62,081 bases of DNA from Methylibium sp. (GCF_013817345.1 NZ_JACDCW010000007.1:1-62081); one strand, 5' to 3'. Shown: positions 36,834 through 46,821, counted from the first letter of the stretch. Numbers and translations are program-made. The notes: generated from the sequence alone by a model not told the origin.

Positions 36834-37218
36834 CAGCGGCTAATGGAGAAGCAGTACGTAAGTTCCTCATGAATCGGCGGCAGCCTTGACCGTGTCCGAG
36901 TGGCTGCTGTCGGCCTGTCCAGTGAACCGCGGTAAATGCCAACTCTCGCTGCACTGCTGACGTCGACCGCTTCAGCCTAAGCGGCAGCAGAGGGTCGAGG
37001 CGGGGCGGCCGGCCGGCTTGGCAAGGCGACCGGTCAAAACCAGATCGCCGAGGCCCATCCTTGCGAAGGGCATTGGCATGCCGAATATTGCCGATCCATC
37101 CGGCCGCGGTGTGTCGCTCGTGCAACGGGCAGTAGAGAGCCACGCACGGGCGCGAAATGATTTCCTCGCCTGTCCGCGTGTGGGGGTGGGTACAGCTTCT
37201 TACCGACTTGGAGATTCG
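36834..37218. other. 385-bp gap with a weak hairpin
   Basis: No supported gene. A small stem CCGCTT / AAGCGG (36967-36984), flanked by CTGCTG / CAGCAG, could end the upstream transcript, but there is no T run. The last bases carry the promoter region and GGAG ribosome site of the next gene. Base composition returns to GC-rich here, which may mark a cargo junction. Confidence 0.4.
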
Positions 37219-37884
37219 ATGCGCCGACAGTGTTCAGTGTCTTCATGCCGACAACAGGCGACCGGCTTCAGCACCCACTGCGACGCCCACAAGCAAACCC
37301 TTCGACGTCACGGGCACGCCGAGCAGAAGGGCGTCACCGTCCACGAACTGCGGCCCTACCAGGAGCGCATCAGAGAACGCCGCGCGAAGAACCCTGGCAA
37401 CCCTACCTGGGCCCTGCTGGAGCGCCGCTGGGAGGCTCTGACGGCCCACGCCGAGGCCACGATGGCCCGCTACGCGGCGGGAACGCCAGCCATAACCCAC
37501 GAGCGCCAAACAGCCGAGCAACTCTTGACGCTCAGGGACTCGACGTCGAAGGATGCCGTCATCGATACCGTGCTCGCGCTGTTCGCCATGAACGCCCATC
37601 GGCCGACTCGATTCCAGTCCGACAAAGCCTTCCGGTTCCAGGTCGCCCGCAGGGTTCGAGGGCTTGCCATCGCCAATGCGGGCCTTTCACGAGACGCCAA
37701 GAGCGGGCGCCTAAAGCGCACGTACCGGGACACGCCACCGAGAGCTATGGAGTGCCTCGCGGCGTCCCTGGAGTCCGCCTTCGGGGTCGCCGGGCTGCGG
37801 CTCGCGGAACTCGACATGAGGGAGGCGACGACCGGTGAAGCGGAACGCCGTCAGCTTGCAGCGGCCTTGAAGGATCTTCAATGA
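37219..37884 (+). CDS. small zinc-finger protein coupled to an SF2 helicase (unknown function)
   Basis: The 221-aa product begins MRRQCSVSSCRQQATGFSTH. Its Cys/His spacing (C-x4-C-x10-C-x2-H) looks like a zinc knuckle. The remainder is helical and basic. I chose ATG 37219 because GGAG lies 6 nt upstream and the upstream reading has no protein-like character. The stop overlaps the helicase start (ATGA), so the two proteins probably work together, perhaps with this one as the DNA-binding partner. No name can be given. Confidence 0.68.
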   Translation: MRRQCSVSSCRQQATGFSTHCDAHKQTLRRHGHAEQKGVTVHELRPYQERIRERRAKNPGNPTWALLERRWEALTAHAEATMARYAAGTPAITHERQTAEQLLTLRDSTSKDAVIDTVLALFAMNAHRPTRFQSDKAFRFQVARRVRGLAIANAGLSRDAKSGRLKRTYRDTPPRAMECLAASLESAFGVAGLRLAELDMREATTGEAERRQLAAALKDLQ

Positions 37885-39629
37885 CACCGGTGGCGCGTAG
37901 ATTAACCGCCTACGCCGTTAGCACGGCTGTGGGATCCGGCAAGACGAAGACGGCCATTGAATACATGGCGAGGCCGGACAACAGCAATCAGAACTTCATC
38001 TACGTAGCCCCGACGATCCGACTGATCGGCCAGACCGCGGACCACTTGATTGCAGCGATGGAGGAATCAGAGTCAACCCGGGAAGTTGCACTCATCCATT
38101 CCCAAAAGCCCGGCAGCGATGGCCTACCCGTGGCAGCACAGTCCACACTGACAATCAATGATGCCGGTCCCGATGACGGGCTGGTCGTGATCGTCACCAC
38201 GGTCACGTTCCTGAACATCATCACGCGAATAAAAGCGCCGCAGCATTGGCGCGTGATCCTCGACGAGGCGTTCGCGCCGGTCCAGTTCGTGCCGTTTCAG
38301 TTAGGCAAGCGAGCCGAAGCCGGCTGGGACTACTTCCAGGACGTGCTCTTCATTGGTCCGCCACCAGCCTACCGCGTGGTGCCTGCAGTGGGGGAATCGT
38401 CCTGGGTCGAACAGCTGGCTTCGGGCAACGCTGTTGGCGCGGGTGAGCAGTACAAGCCGTTCCAGCCTCTCGCGGCCATCGTCACCAATTCCGCGCTCCG
38501 GTGCGAGCTTGTCCTGACCGACAAGGCCAAGCAGATGATGGAGCGGGCGAAGACCGCGGCGAGCGACAAGCAACTTGAGGTCACATCGGCTGACGCCGAG
38601 GCAGTGCTGCTGTTCGCCTGCTACGTGACTCCGGACCCGTTCGTTGGCTTTGACGAAGTGATCTTCATGTCAGCGTTGTTCGAGCACACGCTGCTGTACC
38701 GGTTGTGGACGACGCTGTTCGACGTCACTTTCATTCCGCACGCAGAGTTTCCGACGACCAAGCTTAGAAACATTCACACGGAACAGGGGCCACTGGTCGC
38801 CGTGGGCCATCTCCTGCACGCCGACGACAGCAGTAGTCGATACAACCTGGAGCGGAACACGCAGACGGGCGACATAGGGGAACGGGAGGAAGGTAGTCGG
38901 GTTATCGACCAGCTCGTCAACCTCAGCGCCGAGTACTTCAAGGACTCGACCTTCCTGCTACAGACCAACAACGGCTATGGCTATGAGCTTGGTTCGTCGC
39001 TGATTCCCTCGAACGCCAAGCGGGTCCCTGCGGCAAGCCATGGGTTGAACGAGTTCCAGGACCACGACAACGTGGCTGCGTTGGCCGTCACCAACCCTAC
39101 CCCGCAAGAGGCTGCCTGGATCATGAGCAGAACAGGTCTGACCAGGACTGAGACCAACATGGCCTATCGGATCCACACGACCTATCAAGCGGTGGGCCGG
39201 AGTTCGATACGCAAGGCCAACCCGACCAGCAACCGCAAGGTCTTCCTGACCGCGGGACAAGTCGATGCGTGGATGCTGCACGTGATCTTCGAGGGCTCAA
39301 AATGGCTGGGCCAAGTCGGCGACATGAGGTCGTTGAGGCGGATGAGCATGGCATCCATGCCGGACACGATGGAGGTCCAGCTCGCGGACCAGATTACCAA
39401 GCGCCTCGACGAGTTGCCGGAGACTACGGCCAAGATGTCTTCACGGGCCATCAAGGCGGCAATGAACCCAACCTGTGCAACAAGCACTTGGACCAGAGCC
39501 GTAGGTCTAGCCTCCGAAGAGAGCGATGACTGGGCGTTGGTTGGCCAATCGTTTGTCCGCAGGGATGCTGCCTACTATGGCTTCACCATGGAGGAAGGAT
39601 TCGTGGTCGAGGATCTCATATCCACATGA
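37881..39629 (+). CDS. SF2 (DEAD/DEAH-like) helicase/ATPase
   Basis: A 582-aa product. Walker A is close to the N-terminus (AVGSGKTKTAIEY, residues about 16-28). IYVAPTIRLIGQ is motif Ia-like, VVIVTTVTFLN matches the next strand, and ILDEAFAPVQF is Walker B (DEA) near 127. YQAVGRSSIRKANP near 436 fits motif VI (QxxGRxxR). No nuclease or methylase domain is fused. A phage- or plasmid-type replication/repair helicase or a defence ATPase both fit. Length and motifs look intact. Confidence 0.78.
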   Translation: MTPVARRLTAYAVSTAVGSGKTKTAIEYMARPDNSNQNFIYVAPTIRLIGQTADHLIAAMEESESTREVALIHSQKPGSDGLPVAAQSTLTINDAGPDDGLVVIVTTVTFLNIITRIKAPQHWRVILDEAFAPVQFVPFQLGKRAEAGWDYFQDVLFIGPPPAYRVVPAVGESSWVEQLASGNAVGAGEQYKPFQPLAAIVTNSALRCELVLTDKAKQMMERAKTAASDKQLEVTSADAEAVLLFACYVTPDPFVGFDEVIFMSALFEHTLLYRLWTTLFDVTFIPHAEFPTTKLRNIHTEQGPLVAVGHLLHADDSSSRYNLERNTQTGDIGEREEGSRVIDQLVNLSAEYFKDSTFLLQTNNGYGYELGSSLIPSNAKRVPAASHGLNEFQDHDNVAALAVTNPTPQEAAWIMSRTGLTRTETNMAYRIHTTYQAVGRSSIRKANPTSNRKVFLTAGQVDAWMLHVIFEGSKWLGQVGDMRSLRRMSMASMPDTMEVQLADQITKRLDELPETTAKMSSRAIKAAMNPTCATSTWTRAVGLASEESDDWALVGQSFVRRDAAYYGFTMEEGFVVEDLIST

Positions 39630-40061
39630 GCAAACATCACCATCCGGACCAAGAGATCTTCTGGTCGAAATGGTGAAGTTGTTTGGTCGGCTTTCGACTA
39701 CCCGCTGGCGCTAAGCATGAAGTCAGAGTCTGACTGTTGATCGCATTCATCGCTGCGGCCCGGGAACTGCACGCCCTATACCTCAAGAGCAATCGATTCA
39801 CGGCACTGGCGACACTTGCGAGGGCATTCAGGGCAAACGGAATACGTTCCTGCCGCGGCGATGACATGACTTTCGCAAGAGCTGGGTACCTGTACAAGAC
39901 TCATCTGCAGCGACCATCTCATGTAAACGCCGCAGACGTTGACTCATGAATCGATGACGCCTCTTCCCGCAATCGACTGCCTTGGTCGCGCAAGTCTCTC
40001 GGCAAGTTGAGCAATCATCTGCTGAGATTGCTTATCGCAGCCCAGAAACGCCTCGACAAGC
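39630..40061. other. gene-remnant zone in the island
   Basis: No intact gene is supported. A TTG-initiated 70-codon plus-strand ORF (39737-39949, including FTALATLARAFRANGIRS) looks protein-like but has no ribosome site. It follows directly on a 7-codon ATG ORF in another frame, as in a frameshifted remnant. A minus-strand open frame without a start codon ends at 39944 (see separate entry). Confidence 0.4.
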
Positions 40062-40198
40062 TTGCCAACGCATTCGGCAGTCGCCGCGCTCAGCCAAAGT
40101 AGATCGTCTTGGTCAGGTGGTCTCTGGTTCCGTCGGCGTGCTAGTTCGGCGACGCGCTGGATTGGTTTTCCCAGAGGCGTTCCAGTGGGAGTCGTTAT
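39944..40198 (-). pseudogene. possible C-terminal gene fragment without a start codon
   Basis: A minus-strand frame of 84 sense codons reads as a plausible helical protein (DDLLWLSAATAECVGKLVEA then QQMIAQLAERLARP). It has no ATG, GTG or TTG except an internal Met near its end. It abuts and overlaps the apparent 5' end of the HNH gene on the opposite strand, which suggests two truncated genes joined by rearrangement. Chance openness in GC-rich DNA is the alternative. Confidence 0.3.
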
Positions 40199-40799
40199 TC
40201 AGGTGAAGGAGAAGCCAGAACCCCGATACAAGATTCTTGGCCTCGGCCAAGTGGTGGAAGATCGAGATGGCAAGTTCACGATAAGGCAGCACGGTACCGC
40301 GGCGGAACGCATTGAGGCGGTGCTGGATGTTTCATTGCCGGGTACCGCTTTGGATGCGTCGAACCTCGAAGATGCGCGGCGCCGCACGAACAGGGCGATC
40401 GCGGTTCGCCGCGGGCAGCCAGCATTTCGGAAGGCGCTGATGGCAGCCTATCGAGGTCGATGCGCGATAAGCGGCTGCGCCGTCAGTGCGATTCTCGAGG
40501 CGGCACATATCGTGCCCTATCTCGGCGACCACACCAATCATGTGCAAAACGGCATCCTGCTACGTGCAGACATTCATTCGCTGTTTGATCTTGGGCTCAT
40601 AACGATCGCACCTGACACATACTCTGTAACCCTTGCACCTGAACTTATCGGGTCCGAGTACGCCGCGCTGGAAGGGCAGCGCCTATCGCTACCGGCAGAC
40701 AAGAACTTTTGCCCTTCGACGGATGCGCTGCGGCAACGACCTTGGCCGATTGGCTTGGGGCCGCTGCGCCGAGGGCCTTCAAGTCACGCCGCACACTGA
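40062..40799 (+). CDS. HNH endonuclease, probably N-terminally truncated
   Basis: The convincing part begins about residue 37 (FPRGVPVGVVIQVKEKPEPR, then YKILGLGQVVEDRDGKFTI). The HNH_2-type nuclease domain follows: ALMAAYRGRCAISGCAVSAI, LEAAHIVPYLGDHTNH, NGILLRADIHSLFDLGLI with the His-Asn-His residues. Residues before that (from a TTG at 40062) look like out-of-frame shadow, so the native N-terminus appears lost. A GTG at 40203 would give a shorter product. Such proteins often act in restriction or DNA-damage contexts; whether this copy is active is doubtful. Confidence 0.62.
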   Translation: MPTHSAVAALSQSRSSWSGGLWFRRRASSATRWIGFPRGVPVGVVIQVKEKPEPRYKILGLGQVVEDRDGKFTIRQHGTAAERIEAVLDVSLPGTALDASNLEDARRRTNRAIAVRRGQPAFRKALMAAYRGRCAISGCAVSAILEAAHIVPYLGDHTNHVQNGILLRADIHSLFDLGLITIAPDTYSVTLAPELIGSEYAALEGQRLSLPADKNFCPSTDALRQRPWPIGLGPLRRGPSSHAAH

Positions 40800-40881
40800 T
40801 CTCGGCTATCCCGCAACCCGTCGCCAGAGAACAGACTAGGCGTCGTTGAGTAGCCTTCAAACAAGTTTGCAAAGAACCGCC

Positions 40882-41037
40882 ATGAACGAAGAACTTGACA
40901 TCGCCATTGAAGTCCGTTTTCGATCCGATAGGGGCGTACCTGCCGAACTCGTCCACACGATAACTCAGCGACTCGCGCGGGCGGTGCACGATGAGGAGAA
41001 AGATGAACTCGAAGCCTTGTTCGGGCACTTCCAGTAG
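40882..41037 (+). CDS. 51-aa small protein (hypothetical)
   Basis: An ATG-initiated short ORF: MNEELDIAIEVRFRSDRGVP, then a helical acidic tail. Composition is protein-like and it lies 24 bp before the next small ORF on the same strand, so the two may form one unit. No family recognised and the ribosome site is weak. Confidence 0.35.
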   Translation: MNEELDIAIEVRFRSDRGVPAELVHTITQRLARAVHDEEKDELEALFGHFQ

Positions 41038-41061
41038 TGGACGGCTATTGAACGCGATGCA

Positions 41062-41442
41062 ATGAGGTACCGGTTCCTCGAGCTCGACCGCGATAGAGCA
41101 CTGATCATCGAGTACGGCGGACGAGGATCGCTGCTGCTGTTCGGCGCTGCAGCCGGATTTGCCTATTGGGTCGTTGACAAGACGCTCGGCGAGACCTTCA
41201 AACAGGCATGGGTCGAGTCCGAGGCCCACTCAAGGCTGAAGGACTTCTTAAAGTCCGGGGTTCTTTGAAAACGGGATCGAATTGCGAATCGCCTCCCGAG
41301 GCACCGGATGGATGGCGCTGATGCTGTGACGGTGACCACTGAAGATGGGCCAAGTCCGCGAGTAGTGGTAACCGTGACTCCCGATGAAACGTTGCGCATT
41401 CCGAAGCCCAGTGAAATTGCAGCGGGCAGGGATCGCGGGTGA
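41062..41442 (+). pseudogene. small membrane protein interrupted by an in-frame TGA
   Basis: The first part (41062-41268, 68 codons) has one membrane span (GSLLLFGAAAGFAYWVVDKT) and ends SGVL-TGA. The same frame continues without another stop for 58 codons (KRDRIANRLPRHRMDGADAV, then VVVTVTPDETLRIPKPSEIA) to a TGA at 41440. The second part also looks coding, so a roughly 127-aa protein has probably acquired a nonsense codon at 41266-41268. Two separate small genes are the alternative, the second from ATG 41308. Confidence 0.45.
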
Positions 41443-41618
41443 CGCCTAACCCCTCGCGCAAGCGGCGTGCCCACGGCTCGGGTTGCCGCGGCGCGTCGAC
41501 GGTAGTCACCCGCTCCGCATTGTCTTTCGGCGAGCGGGCTAACCCGCACAGCTCAAGAGGAGCTCCATGGCCTGGAGTTGCTAAAACGGAACCCTGCCAG
41601 GCATCTCTTTGCGCGTCT
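41443..41618. other. non-coding right end of the island
   Basis: A short GC-rich stretch before the right arm site. No gene, RNA or repeat could be supported here. Confidence 0.4.
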
Positions 41619-41646
41619 CAGCGTGGGGTAAATGCGTGGGGTAAAT
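41619..41646. repeat. right integrase arm-type site: tandem GTGGGGTAAAT
   Basis: The same 28-bp block as at 23555-23582 (26 of 28 bases equal, differing only in the 2-nt spacer), in the same orientation. It lies 60 bp inside the attR core. Confidence 0.7.
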
Positions 41647-41652
41647 GAGAAA

Positions 41653-41697
41653 GGCCCTGAAACCGTAAGTCGTTGATTCGACTGCGATTTCAGGGCC
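41653..41697 (-). terminator. island-borne hairpin acting as new tRNA-Asp terminator
   Basis: A perfect 10-bp stem (GGCCCTGAAA / TTTCAGGGCC) with a 25-nt loop, 10 bp downstream of tRNA-Asp on the minus strand. It is followed there by TTTCTCATTT, so it fits an intrinsic terminator. It replaces the chromosomal hairpin now left at 23440-23471. Confidence 0.65.
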
Positions 41698-41706
41698 ATC
41701 TGAAAG

Positions 41707-41725
41707 CTGGCGGAGTGGACGGGAC
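41707..41725. repeat. attR core: 19-bp direct repeat within tRNA-Asp
   Basis: Identical to 23477-23495. It supplies the acceptor-stem and T-arm 3' end of tRNA-Asp, so the tRNA stays intact after integration. Confidence 0.9.
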
Positions 41726-41784
41726 TCGAACCCGCGACCCCCGGCGTGACAGGCCGGTATTCTAACCAACTGAACTACCACTCC
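41708..41784 (-). tRNA. tRNA-Asp (GUC)
   Basis: 77 nt including encoded CCA. The acceptor stem GGAGTGG pairs with CCACTCC, the anticodon loop CTGTCAC gives GUC, and the T loop is GGGTTCGAGTCCC. It is the integration target of the island and the last of three tandem tRNAs read leftward. Confidence 0.97.
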
Positions 41785-41876
41785 TTGGCGGCAGGTTCCA
41801 CAGCGTGCCCCTTGACATCCGCTGCGCAAGCCCTGACCGGCTTGTCGAACCGCAGCTGGATCGCTACGGCTATTTT

Positions 41877-41952
41877 TGGCGTCCCCTAGGGGATTCGAAC
41901 CCCTGTAATCACCGTGAAAGGGTGGTGTCCTAGGCCTCTAGACGAAGGGGAC
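41877..41952 (-). tRNA. tRNA-Glu (UUC)
   Basis: 76 nt including encoded CCA. The acceptor stem GTCCCCT pairs with AGGGGAC, the anticodon loop is CTTTCAC (UUC), and the T arm is AGGGGTTCGAATCCCCT. The middle gene of the Ala-Glu-Asp array. Its synthetase gene gltX lies just upstream on the same strand. Confidence 0.97.
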
Positions 41953-41984
41953 TGCAAACTTTCTCCGTTGAACAATGCCGCCGT

Positions 41985-42060
<76 letters not shown>

Positions 42061-42112
42061 GTCTTGAGCGGGCCGCGCTGTTCAAAGCGAAGCGGAAATT
42101 ATAAGTGGATTT

Positions 42113-43516
42113 TCAGTTGCCTCGCAAGCGCGCAACGACGGTCGCACGGGGGAAGAGCGACAGCACCGAATCGATCGACGGGGTCTGCGCGCGACCGCAA
42201 ACCAGCACGCGCACGGCCGGTGCAAGCTGGGGCAGCTTCAAGCTGTGTTCGGTGAGCGTGGCCTTGATGGCTTGTTGAATGCCCGGCGCGTCCCAGGAGG
42301 CTTCGTCCAACCGAACGGCGAGCGCCGTCAGTGCCGGCCTGACCGCCGCCGTGACATGCACCGCAAGGTCTTCTTCGCTCGCTGACACTTCGCCAAAATA
42401 CATGGCCAGCCACTGCGCAAGCTCGACTGTCGTGGCGCACCGGTCCTTGAACAAGCCGCACATGTTCGCGAGCGGCTCGTCGCTGACCGCCTCGAGACCG
42501 AGGCGCGCGAGTTGCTCGGCTACCAGCGGAGCGAGCAACGCATCGTCGGTCAGCTTCATGTGCTGGGCGCCAACCCAGCGCAACTTGGCTTCGTCGAACT
42601 GCGCTGCGCTCTTGCCGAGATGATCGAGGGTGAACCATTCGACAAACTGCTGCTGCGAGAAAATTTCGTCGTCGCCGTGGCTCCAGCCCAATCGAGACAG
42701 GTAGTTCACCATCGCTTCGGGCAAGTAGCCCTCATCGCGGTAATGCGTCACCGGCTTGGCGCCGTGGCGCTTGCTCAGCTTCTCGCCATGCTCATTGAGC
42801 ACGGTCGGAAGGTGAGCATAGACAGGCGGCTCGTGGCCGAGCGCGCGCAGTATGTGGATCTGGCGCGGCGTGTTGTTCACATGGTCGTCGCCGCGGATCA
42901 CGTGCGTGATCGCCATGTCGATGTCGTCGACGACGACGCAAAAGTTGTAGGTCGGCGTGCCGTCGGCTCGGGCAATGACCAGGTCATCGAGTTCGTCGTT
43001 GCTGAACTCGATGCGGCCTTTGACCTTGTCGTCCCAGGCCACGCTCCCGCCGATCGGCGATTTGAAGCGAATCACCGCCGCGACGCCCGGTGGCACCATC
43101 GGCAAACTCTTGCCCGACTCGGGCCGCCAGGTGCCGTCGTAGCGCGGCTTGAGCTTCGCGGCCGTCTGCCTTTCGCGCAGTGCATCGAGTTCGGTCTGGC
43201 TCATGTAGCAGCGATAGGCCAAGCCCTCGTCGAGCGTCTGCGCGAGCACCTGCTTGTAGCGGTCCATGCGCTGCATCTGGTAGAACGGGCCCTCGTCCGG
43301 GTCGAGGCCCAGCCAGCGCATCCCTTCCAGGATCGCATCGACGGCCTCCTGCGACGAACGTTCGGTGTCGGTGTCCTCGATGCGCAGCACGAACACGCCG
43401 CCATTGGCGCGCGCGAACGCCCACGGATACAGCGCCGAGCGGATGTTGCCGAGGTGGATGAAGCCGGTGGGTGACGGCGCGAAACGGGTGCGTACCCTCG
43501 AGGTGGAAATCGTCAT
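42113..43516 (-). CDS. gltX: glutamate--tRNA ligase
   Basis: Charges tRNA-Glu with glutamate. The 467-aa product is a normal class I synthetase. The HIGH-like signature lies in [20 protein letters not shown] and the KMSKS equivalent in [21 protein letters not shown] and [20 protein letters not shown] are also diagnostic. ATG 43516 overlaps the metZ stop; the frame beyond it is shadow. The tRNA-Glu gene follows directly downstream. Confidence 0.97.
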   Translation of the reverse strand: MTISTSRVRTRFAPSPTGFIHLGNIRSALYPWAFARANGGVFVLRIEDTDTERSSQEAVDAILEGMRWLGLDPDEGPFYQMQRMDRYKQVLAQTLDEGLAYRCYMSQTELDALRERQTAAKLKPRYDGTWRPESGKSLPMVPPGVAAVIRFKSPIGGSVAWDDKVKGRIEFSNDELDDLVIARADGTPTYNFCVVVDDIDMAITHVIRGDDHVNNTPRQIHILRALGHEPPVYAHLPTVLNEHGEKLSKRHGAKPVTHYRDEGYLPEAMVNYLSRLGWSHGDDEIFSQQQFVEWFTLDHLGKSAAQFDEAKLRWVGAQHMKLTDDALLAPLVAEQLARLGLEAVSDEPLANMCGLFKDRCATTVELAQWLAMYFGEVSASEEDLAVHVTAAVRPALTALAVRLDEASWDAPGIQQAIKATLTEHSLKLPQLAPAVRVLVCGRAQTPSIDSVLSLFPRATVVARLRGN

Positions 43517-44757
43517 GGTCTCAATGAATCGAGGCCGCGCGCCAGGTCGGCCTTCAGGTCTTCGACGTCTTCCAGGCCCACGGCCACGCGCACCAGGCCC
43601 TGCGTGATGCCCGCCGCCAGACGCTGCGGCTCGGTGAGACGCCCGTGCGAGGTGCTGGCAGGATGGGTAATGGTGCTCTTGGTGTCCCCGAGGTTGGCGG
43701 TGATCGAGCAGATGCGGGTGCTGTCGATCGTGTGGAAAGCATTGCGGCGTGCCAGCTCGGCGCCCTCGGCCTTCACGATGAACGACACGACCGCACCGCC
43801 GCAGCCGTTTTGCTGCGCCATCGCCAAGGCGTGTTGCGGGTGCGAGGCAAGTCCTGGGTGGTAGACACGCTCCACAGTGTCGTGCGCCTCGAGCCAGTGC
43901 GCCAGCGCCAGCGCGCGTTCGCTCTGCGCTGCCATGCGGATCGACAGCGTTTCCAGCCCCTTGAGCACCACCCATGCATTGAAGGGCGACAAGGACATTC
44001 CGGCGCCCCGCATCAGCGGTACCAGTTTTTCATCGACTAGGCTGGCGAGCCCGCACACCGCCCCGGCCAGAACACGGCCCTGACCGTCGAGGTACTTGGT
44101 GCCGGAGTGAATGATCAAGTCAGCACCCAGCTTGACCGGCTGCTGCAGCGCCGGCGAACAGAAACAGTTGTCGACCGCCAACAAGGCATCGGCGTCGTGC
44201 GCAATCTGTGCCAGCGCCGCGATGTCGCACACCTCGGTGAGCGGATTGCTCGGCGTCTCGGCGAACAGCAGCCTGGTGTTCGGCTGCATCGCCGCGCGCC
44301 ACGCCGCCACGTCGGTCTGCGAGACGAAGCTGGTCTGCACGCCGAACTTGGCCAGATCACTGCCGAGCAGCTTGATCGTCGAGCCGAACACGCTTTGCGA
44401 ACAGACCACGTGGTCGCCGGCCTTCAGCAGCCCCAGGCACGTCAGCAGGATCGCGCTCATGCCGCTCGACGTGGCGATGCAGGCCTCGGTACGCTCCATC
44501 GCCGCCAGGCGGCGCTCCATCATCATCACCGTCGGATTGGTGAAGCGCGAGTAGACGAACGCCTCCTCCTCGCCGGCGAAGCGCGCCGCGGCCGTGGCGG
44601 CATCGGGGTGCACGAAGCTGCTGGTCAGGAAAAGCGCCTCCGAGTTCTCGCCGTACTGGCTGGCCGGCAGGCCCTCGCGCACGGCGATCGTGTCCAGGCG
44701 TGCATCGGCCGGCAAATCGACCCGTGGCAGCCGCTTGGGGTTTTTGGGCTCGACCAT
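43513..44757 (-). CDS. metZ: O-succinylhomoserine sulfhydrylase
   Basis: PLP enzyme that makes homocysteine from O-succinylhomoserine and sulfide in methionine synthesis, bypassing cystathionine. The 414-aa length is typical. The PLP lysine is in [16 protein letters not shown]. Other family motifs are the [17 protein letters not shown] entry segment and [20 protein letters not shown]. The start ATG has GGAGGG 8 nt upstream, just before the end of purF. It lies between purF and gltX, an order common in Burkholderiales. Confidence 0.94.
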   Translation of the reverse strand: MVEPKNPKRLPRVDLPADARLDTIAVREGLPASQYGENSEALFLTSSFVHPDAATAAARFAGEEEAFVYSRFTNPTVMMMERRLAAMERTEACIATSSGMSAILLTCLGLLKAGDHVVCSQSVFGSTIKLLGSDLAKFGVQTSFVSQTDVAAWRAAMQPNTRLLFAETPSNPLTEVCDIAALAQIAHDADALLAVDNCFCSPALQQPVKLGADLIIHSGTKYLDGQGRVLAGAVCGLASLVDEKLVPLMRGAGMSLSPFNAWVVLKGLETLSIRMAAQSERALALAHWLEAHDTVERVYHPGLASHPQHALAMAQQNGCGGAVVSFIVKAEGAELARRNAFHTIDSTRICSITANLGDTKSTITHPASTSHGRLTEPQRLAAGITQGLVRVAVGLEDVEDLKADLARGLDSLRP

Positions 44758-44760
44758 CGT

Positions 44761-46287
44761 TCAGCCCTCCGCGTGTTGCAGCGCCAACCGCGATGAGAAG
44801 TCGCCGTCTTCCTCGAGCTGCAGGCTGCGCTGCTGCGCAATCGCGTCGAAGTCGGCTGCGGTCACGTCGCCGGTGATGTAGTGGCCGTCGAAACACGATG
44901 CCTCGAAACCGTCGAGGCGGGGGTTCAGCGAGCCGACTGCTTTTCTCATCGCCGCCATATCCTGGTAGATCAACGCGTCAGCGCCGATAAAGCTGCGGAT
45001 CTCTTCGATGCTGCGATCGTGAGCGATCAACTCTCCCTTGGTCGGCATGTCGATGCCGTACACGTTCGGATAGCGCACCGGCGGCGCCGCCGAGGCAAGG
45101 AAAACCTTGCGCGCACCGGCCTCGCGGGCCATCTGCACGATCTCCTGACTGGTGGTGCCGCGCACGATGGAATCGTCGACCAGCAGCACGTTACGGTCCT
45201 TGAATTCGGCGCCGATCGCATTGAGCTTTTGACGCACGGACTTCTTGCGCTCGCCCTGCCCCGGCATGATGAAGGTGCGCCCCACATAGCGGTTCTTCAC
45301 GAAACCCTCGCGATAAGGCTTGCCGATCTTCTGCGCGAGTTGCATGGCCGAGGGTCGGCTCGATTCGGGGATCGGAATCACCACGTCGATTTCGCTCGGC
45401 GGCATGGTGGAGATCAGGCGCTGCGCCAGCGTCTCGCCCATGTTCAGGCGCGCCTGGTAGACCGAAATGCCGTCGATCACGGAGTCGGGCCGGGCCAGAT
45501 AGACATACTCGAACACGCAAGGCATGAGCTGCGGATTGGCCGCGCACTGCTGCGCGTGAACACGACCTTCGAGGTCGATGAACAGTGCCTCGCCGGGTGC
45601 CACGTCGCGCACGAAACGATGGCCGGTGCCCTCGAGCGCGACCGATTCGCTGGCCACCATGGCGCCCTTGCCCTGCGGACCATCGACCTCGCCCAGACAC
45701 AGCGGCCTGATGCCGAAAGGATCGCGAAACGCCAGCACGCCATGTCCGGCAATCAGGCACACCACGGCGTAGGAGCCCTTGATGCGCCGATGCACCGCCC
45801 CGACGGCTTTGAAAATCTCGCCCGGCGTGAGCGGCCGGTCCCGTGCCGCCTGCTCCAGTTCGTGCGCCACCACGTTGAGGAGCACTTCGGTATCGCTGTC
45901 GGTATTGAGGTGGCGCCGGTCGATCGCGAACAGCTCCGTTCGCAGCGCGTGCGCGTTGGTCAGGTTGCCGTTGTGCACCAGCACCAGGCCGAACGGCGCA
46001 TTGACGTAAAACGGCTGCGCTTCCTCTTCGTTGTAGGCATTCCCCGCGGTCGGGTAGCGCACCTGCCCCAAGCCGACGGTGCCGGGCAGGCCGCGCATAT
46101 CGCGGGTGCGGAACACATCGCGCACCATGCCGCGCGCCTTGTGCATAAAGAACTTCGTGCCCTTTGCATCTGGCCCGGCAGTGACGATGCCCGCCGCGTC
46201 CTGGCCACGGTGCTGCAGCAGCAACAGCGCGTCGTAGATCAATTGATTGACCGGCGCCTTGGAGATCACACCGACGATGCCACACAT
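44761..46287 (-). CDS. purF: amidophosphoribosyltransferase
   Basis: First committed enzyme of purine synthesis: PRPP plus glutamine gives phosphoribosylamine. The 508-aa product starts [20 protein letters not shown] with Cys2 as the N-terminal glutaminase nucleophile, so no propeptide is removed. The glutaminase domain includes HRGQDAAGI and HNGNLTNA. The PRTase domain carries the PRPP loop [18 protein letters not shown]. It follows cvpA by 24 bp, the classic cvpA-purF order. Confidence 0.97.
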   Translation of the reverse strand: MCGIVGVISKAPVNQLIYDALLLLQHRGQDAAGIVTAGPDAKGTKFFMHKARGMVRDVFRTRDMRGLPGTVGLGQVRYPTAGNAYNEEEAQPFYVNAPFGLVLVHNGNLTNAHALRTELFAIDRRHLNTDSDTEVLLNVVAHELEQAARDRPLTPGEIFKAVGAVHRRIKGSYAVVCLIAGHGVLAFRDPFGIRPLCLGEVDGPQGKGAMVASESVALEGTGHRFVRDVAPGEALFIDLEGRVHAQQCAANPQLMPCVFEYVYLARPDSVIDGISVYQARLNMGETLAQRLISTMPPSEIDVVIPIPESSRPSAMQLAQKIGKPYREGFVKNRYVGRTFIMPGQGERKKSVRQKLNAIGAEFKDRNVLLVDDSIVRGTTSQEIVQMAREAGARKVFLASAAPPVRYPNVYGIDMPTKGELIAHDRSIEEIRSFIGADALIYQDMAAMRKAVGSLNPRLDGFEASCFDGHYITGDVTAADFDAIAQQRSLQLEEDGDFSSRLALQHAEG

Positions 46288-46311
46288 GCCATTGATCCCT
46301 TCAACGATCCA

Positions 46312-46821
46312 TCAGGCCGGCAGATGCCGTGCCACTTCGTCCGGCAGCAGCGGCCGCAAACCAGACAACACTTCCCGCAAGCCGGCCGCGCTGTGCGAAC
46401 CGCGCCACGTTGCAGACTCGGCCAGCGGCGTCAGGTTCACTGCCGTCGCCACCGCGAGTCCGATCAGGCCACCACGCAGCAAGCCGAAGACCGCGCCGAG
46501 CACCCGGTCCAGCGGGTTCAGCGGCGAAGCCTGCACCAGTTTCTTCAGCAGCCACGACAACAGATTCCATACGATCAACGTGCCGATGAAGACCGCCGCG
46601 AACGACACCGCCAGGTTGAGTCCCGAGCCGGGCGAACCGACTGGAATGGCAGGCGCCAACACTCGACCGAACGCATGTGCGGCCACATAGGCCAAAACCC
46701 AGCCCAGCAGCGACATCACTTCATACATCAAACCACGTACCACCCCGACGACGACCGACAGCACCACGACGGAAAGAAAGGCCCAGTCGATCCAGCTCAC
46801 GCCGGCGAATGCAGGGCTCAC
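46312..46821 (-). CDS. cvpA: CvpA family membrane protein
   Basis: A 169-aa inner-membrane protein with four predicted spans. The N-terminal WIDWAFLSVVVLSVVVGVVR and the GLMYEVMSLLGWVLAYV segment are typical of CvpA, and LDRVLGAVFGLLRGGLI is the family C-terminal motif. CvpA is linked to colicin V production, biofilm and envelope stress in enterobacteria; the molecular role is unsettled. It begins at a GTG that overlaps the stop of the SPOR gene (GTGA). Confidence 0.93.
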   Translation of the reverse strand: MSPAFAGVSWIDWAFLSVVVLSVVVGVVRGLMYEVMSLLGWVLAYVAAHAFGRVLAPAIPVGSPGSGLNLAVSFAAVFIGTLIVWNLLSWLLKKLVQASPLNPLDRVLGAVFGLLRGGLIGLAVATAVNLTPLAESATWRGSHSAAGLREVLSGLRPLLPDEVARHLPA

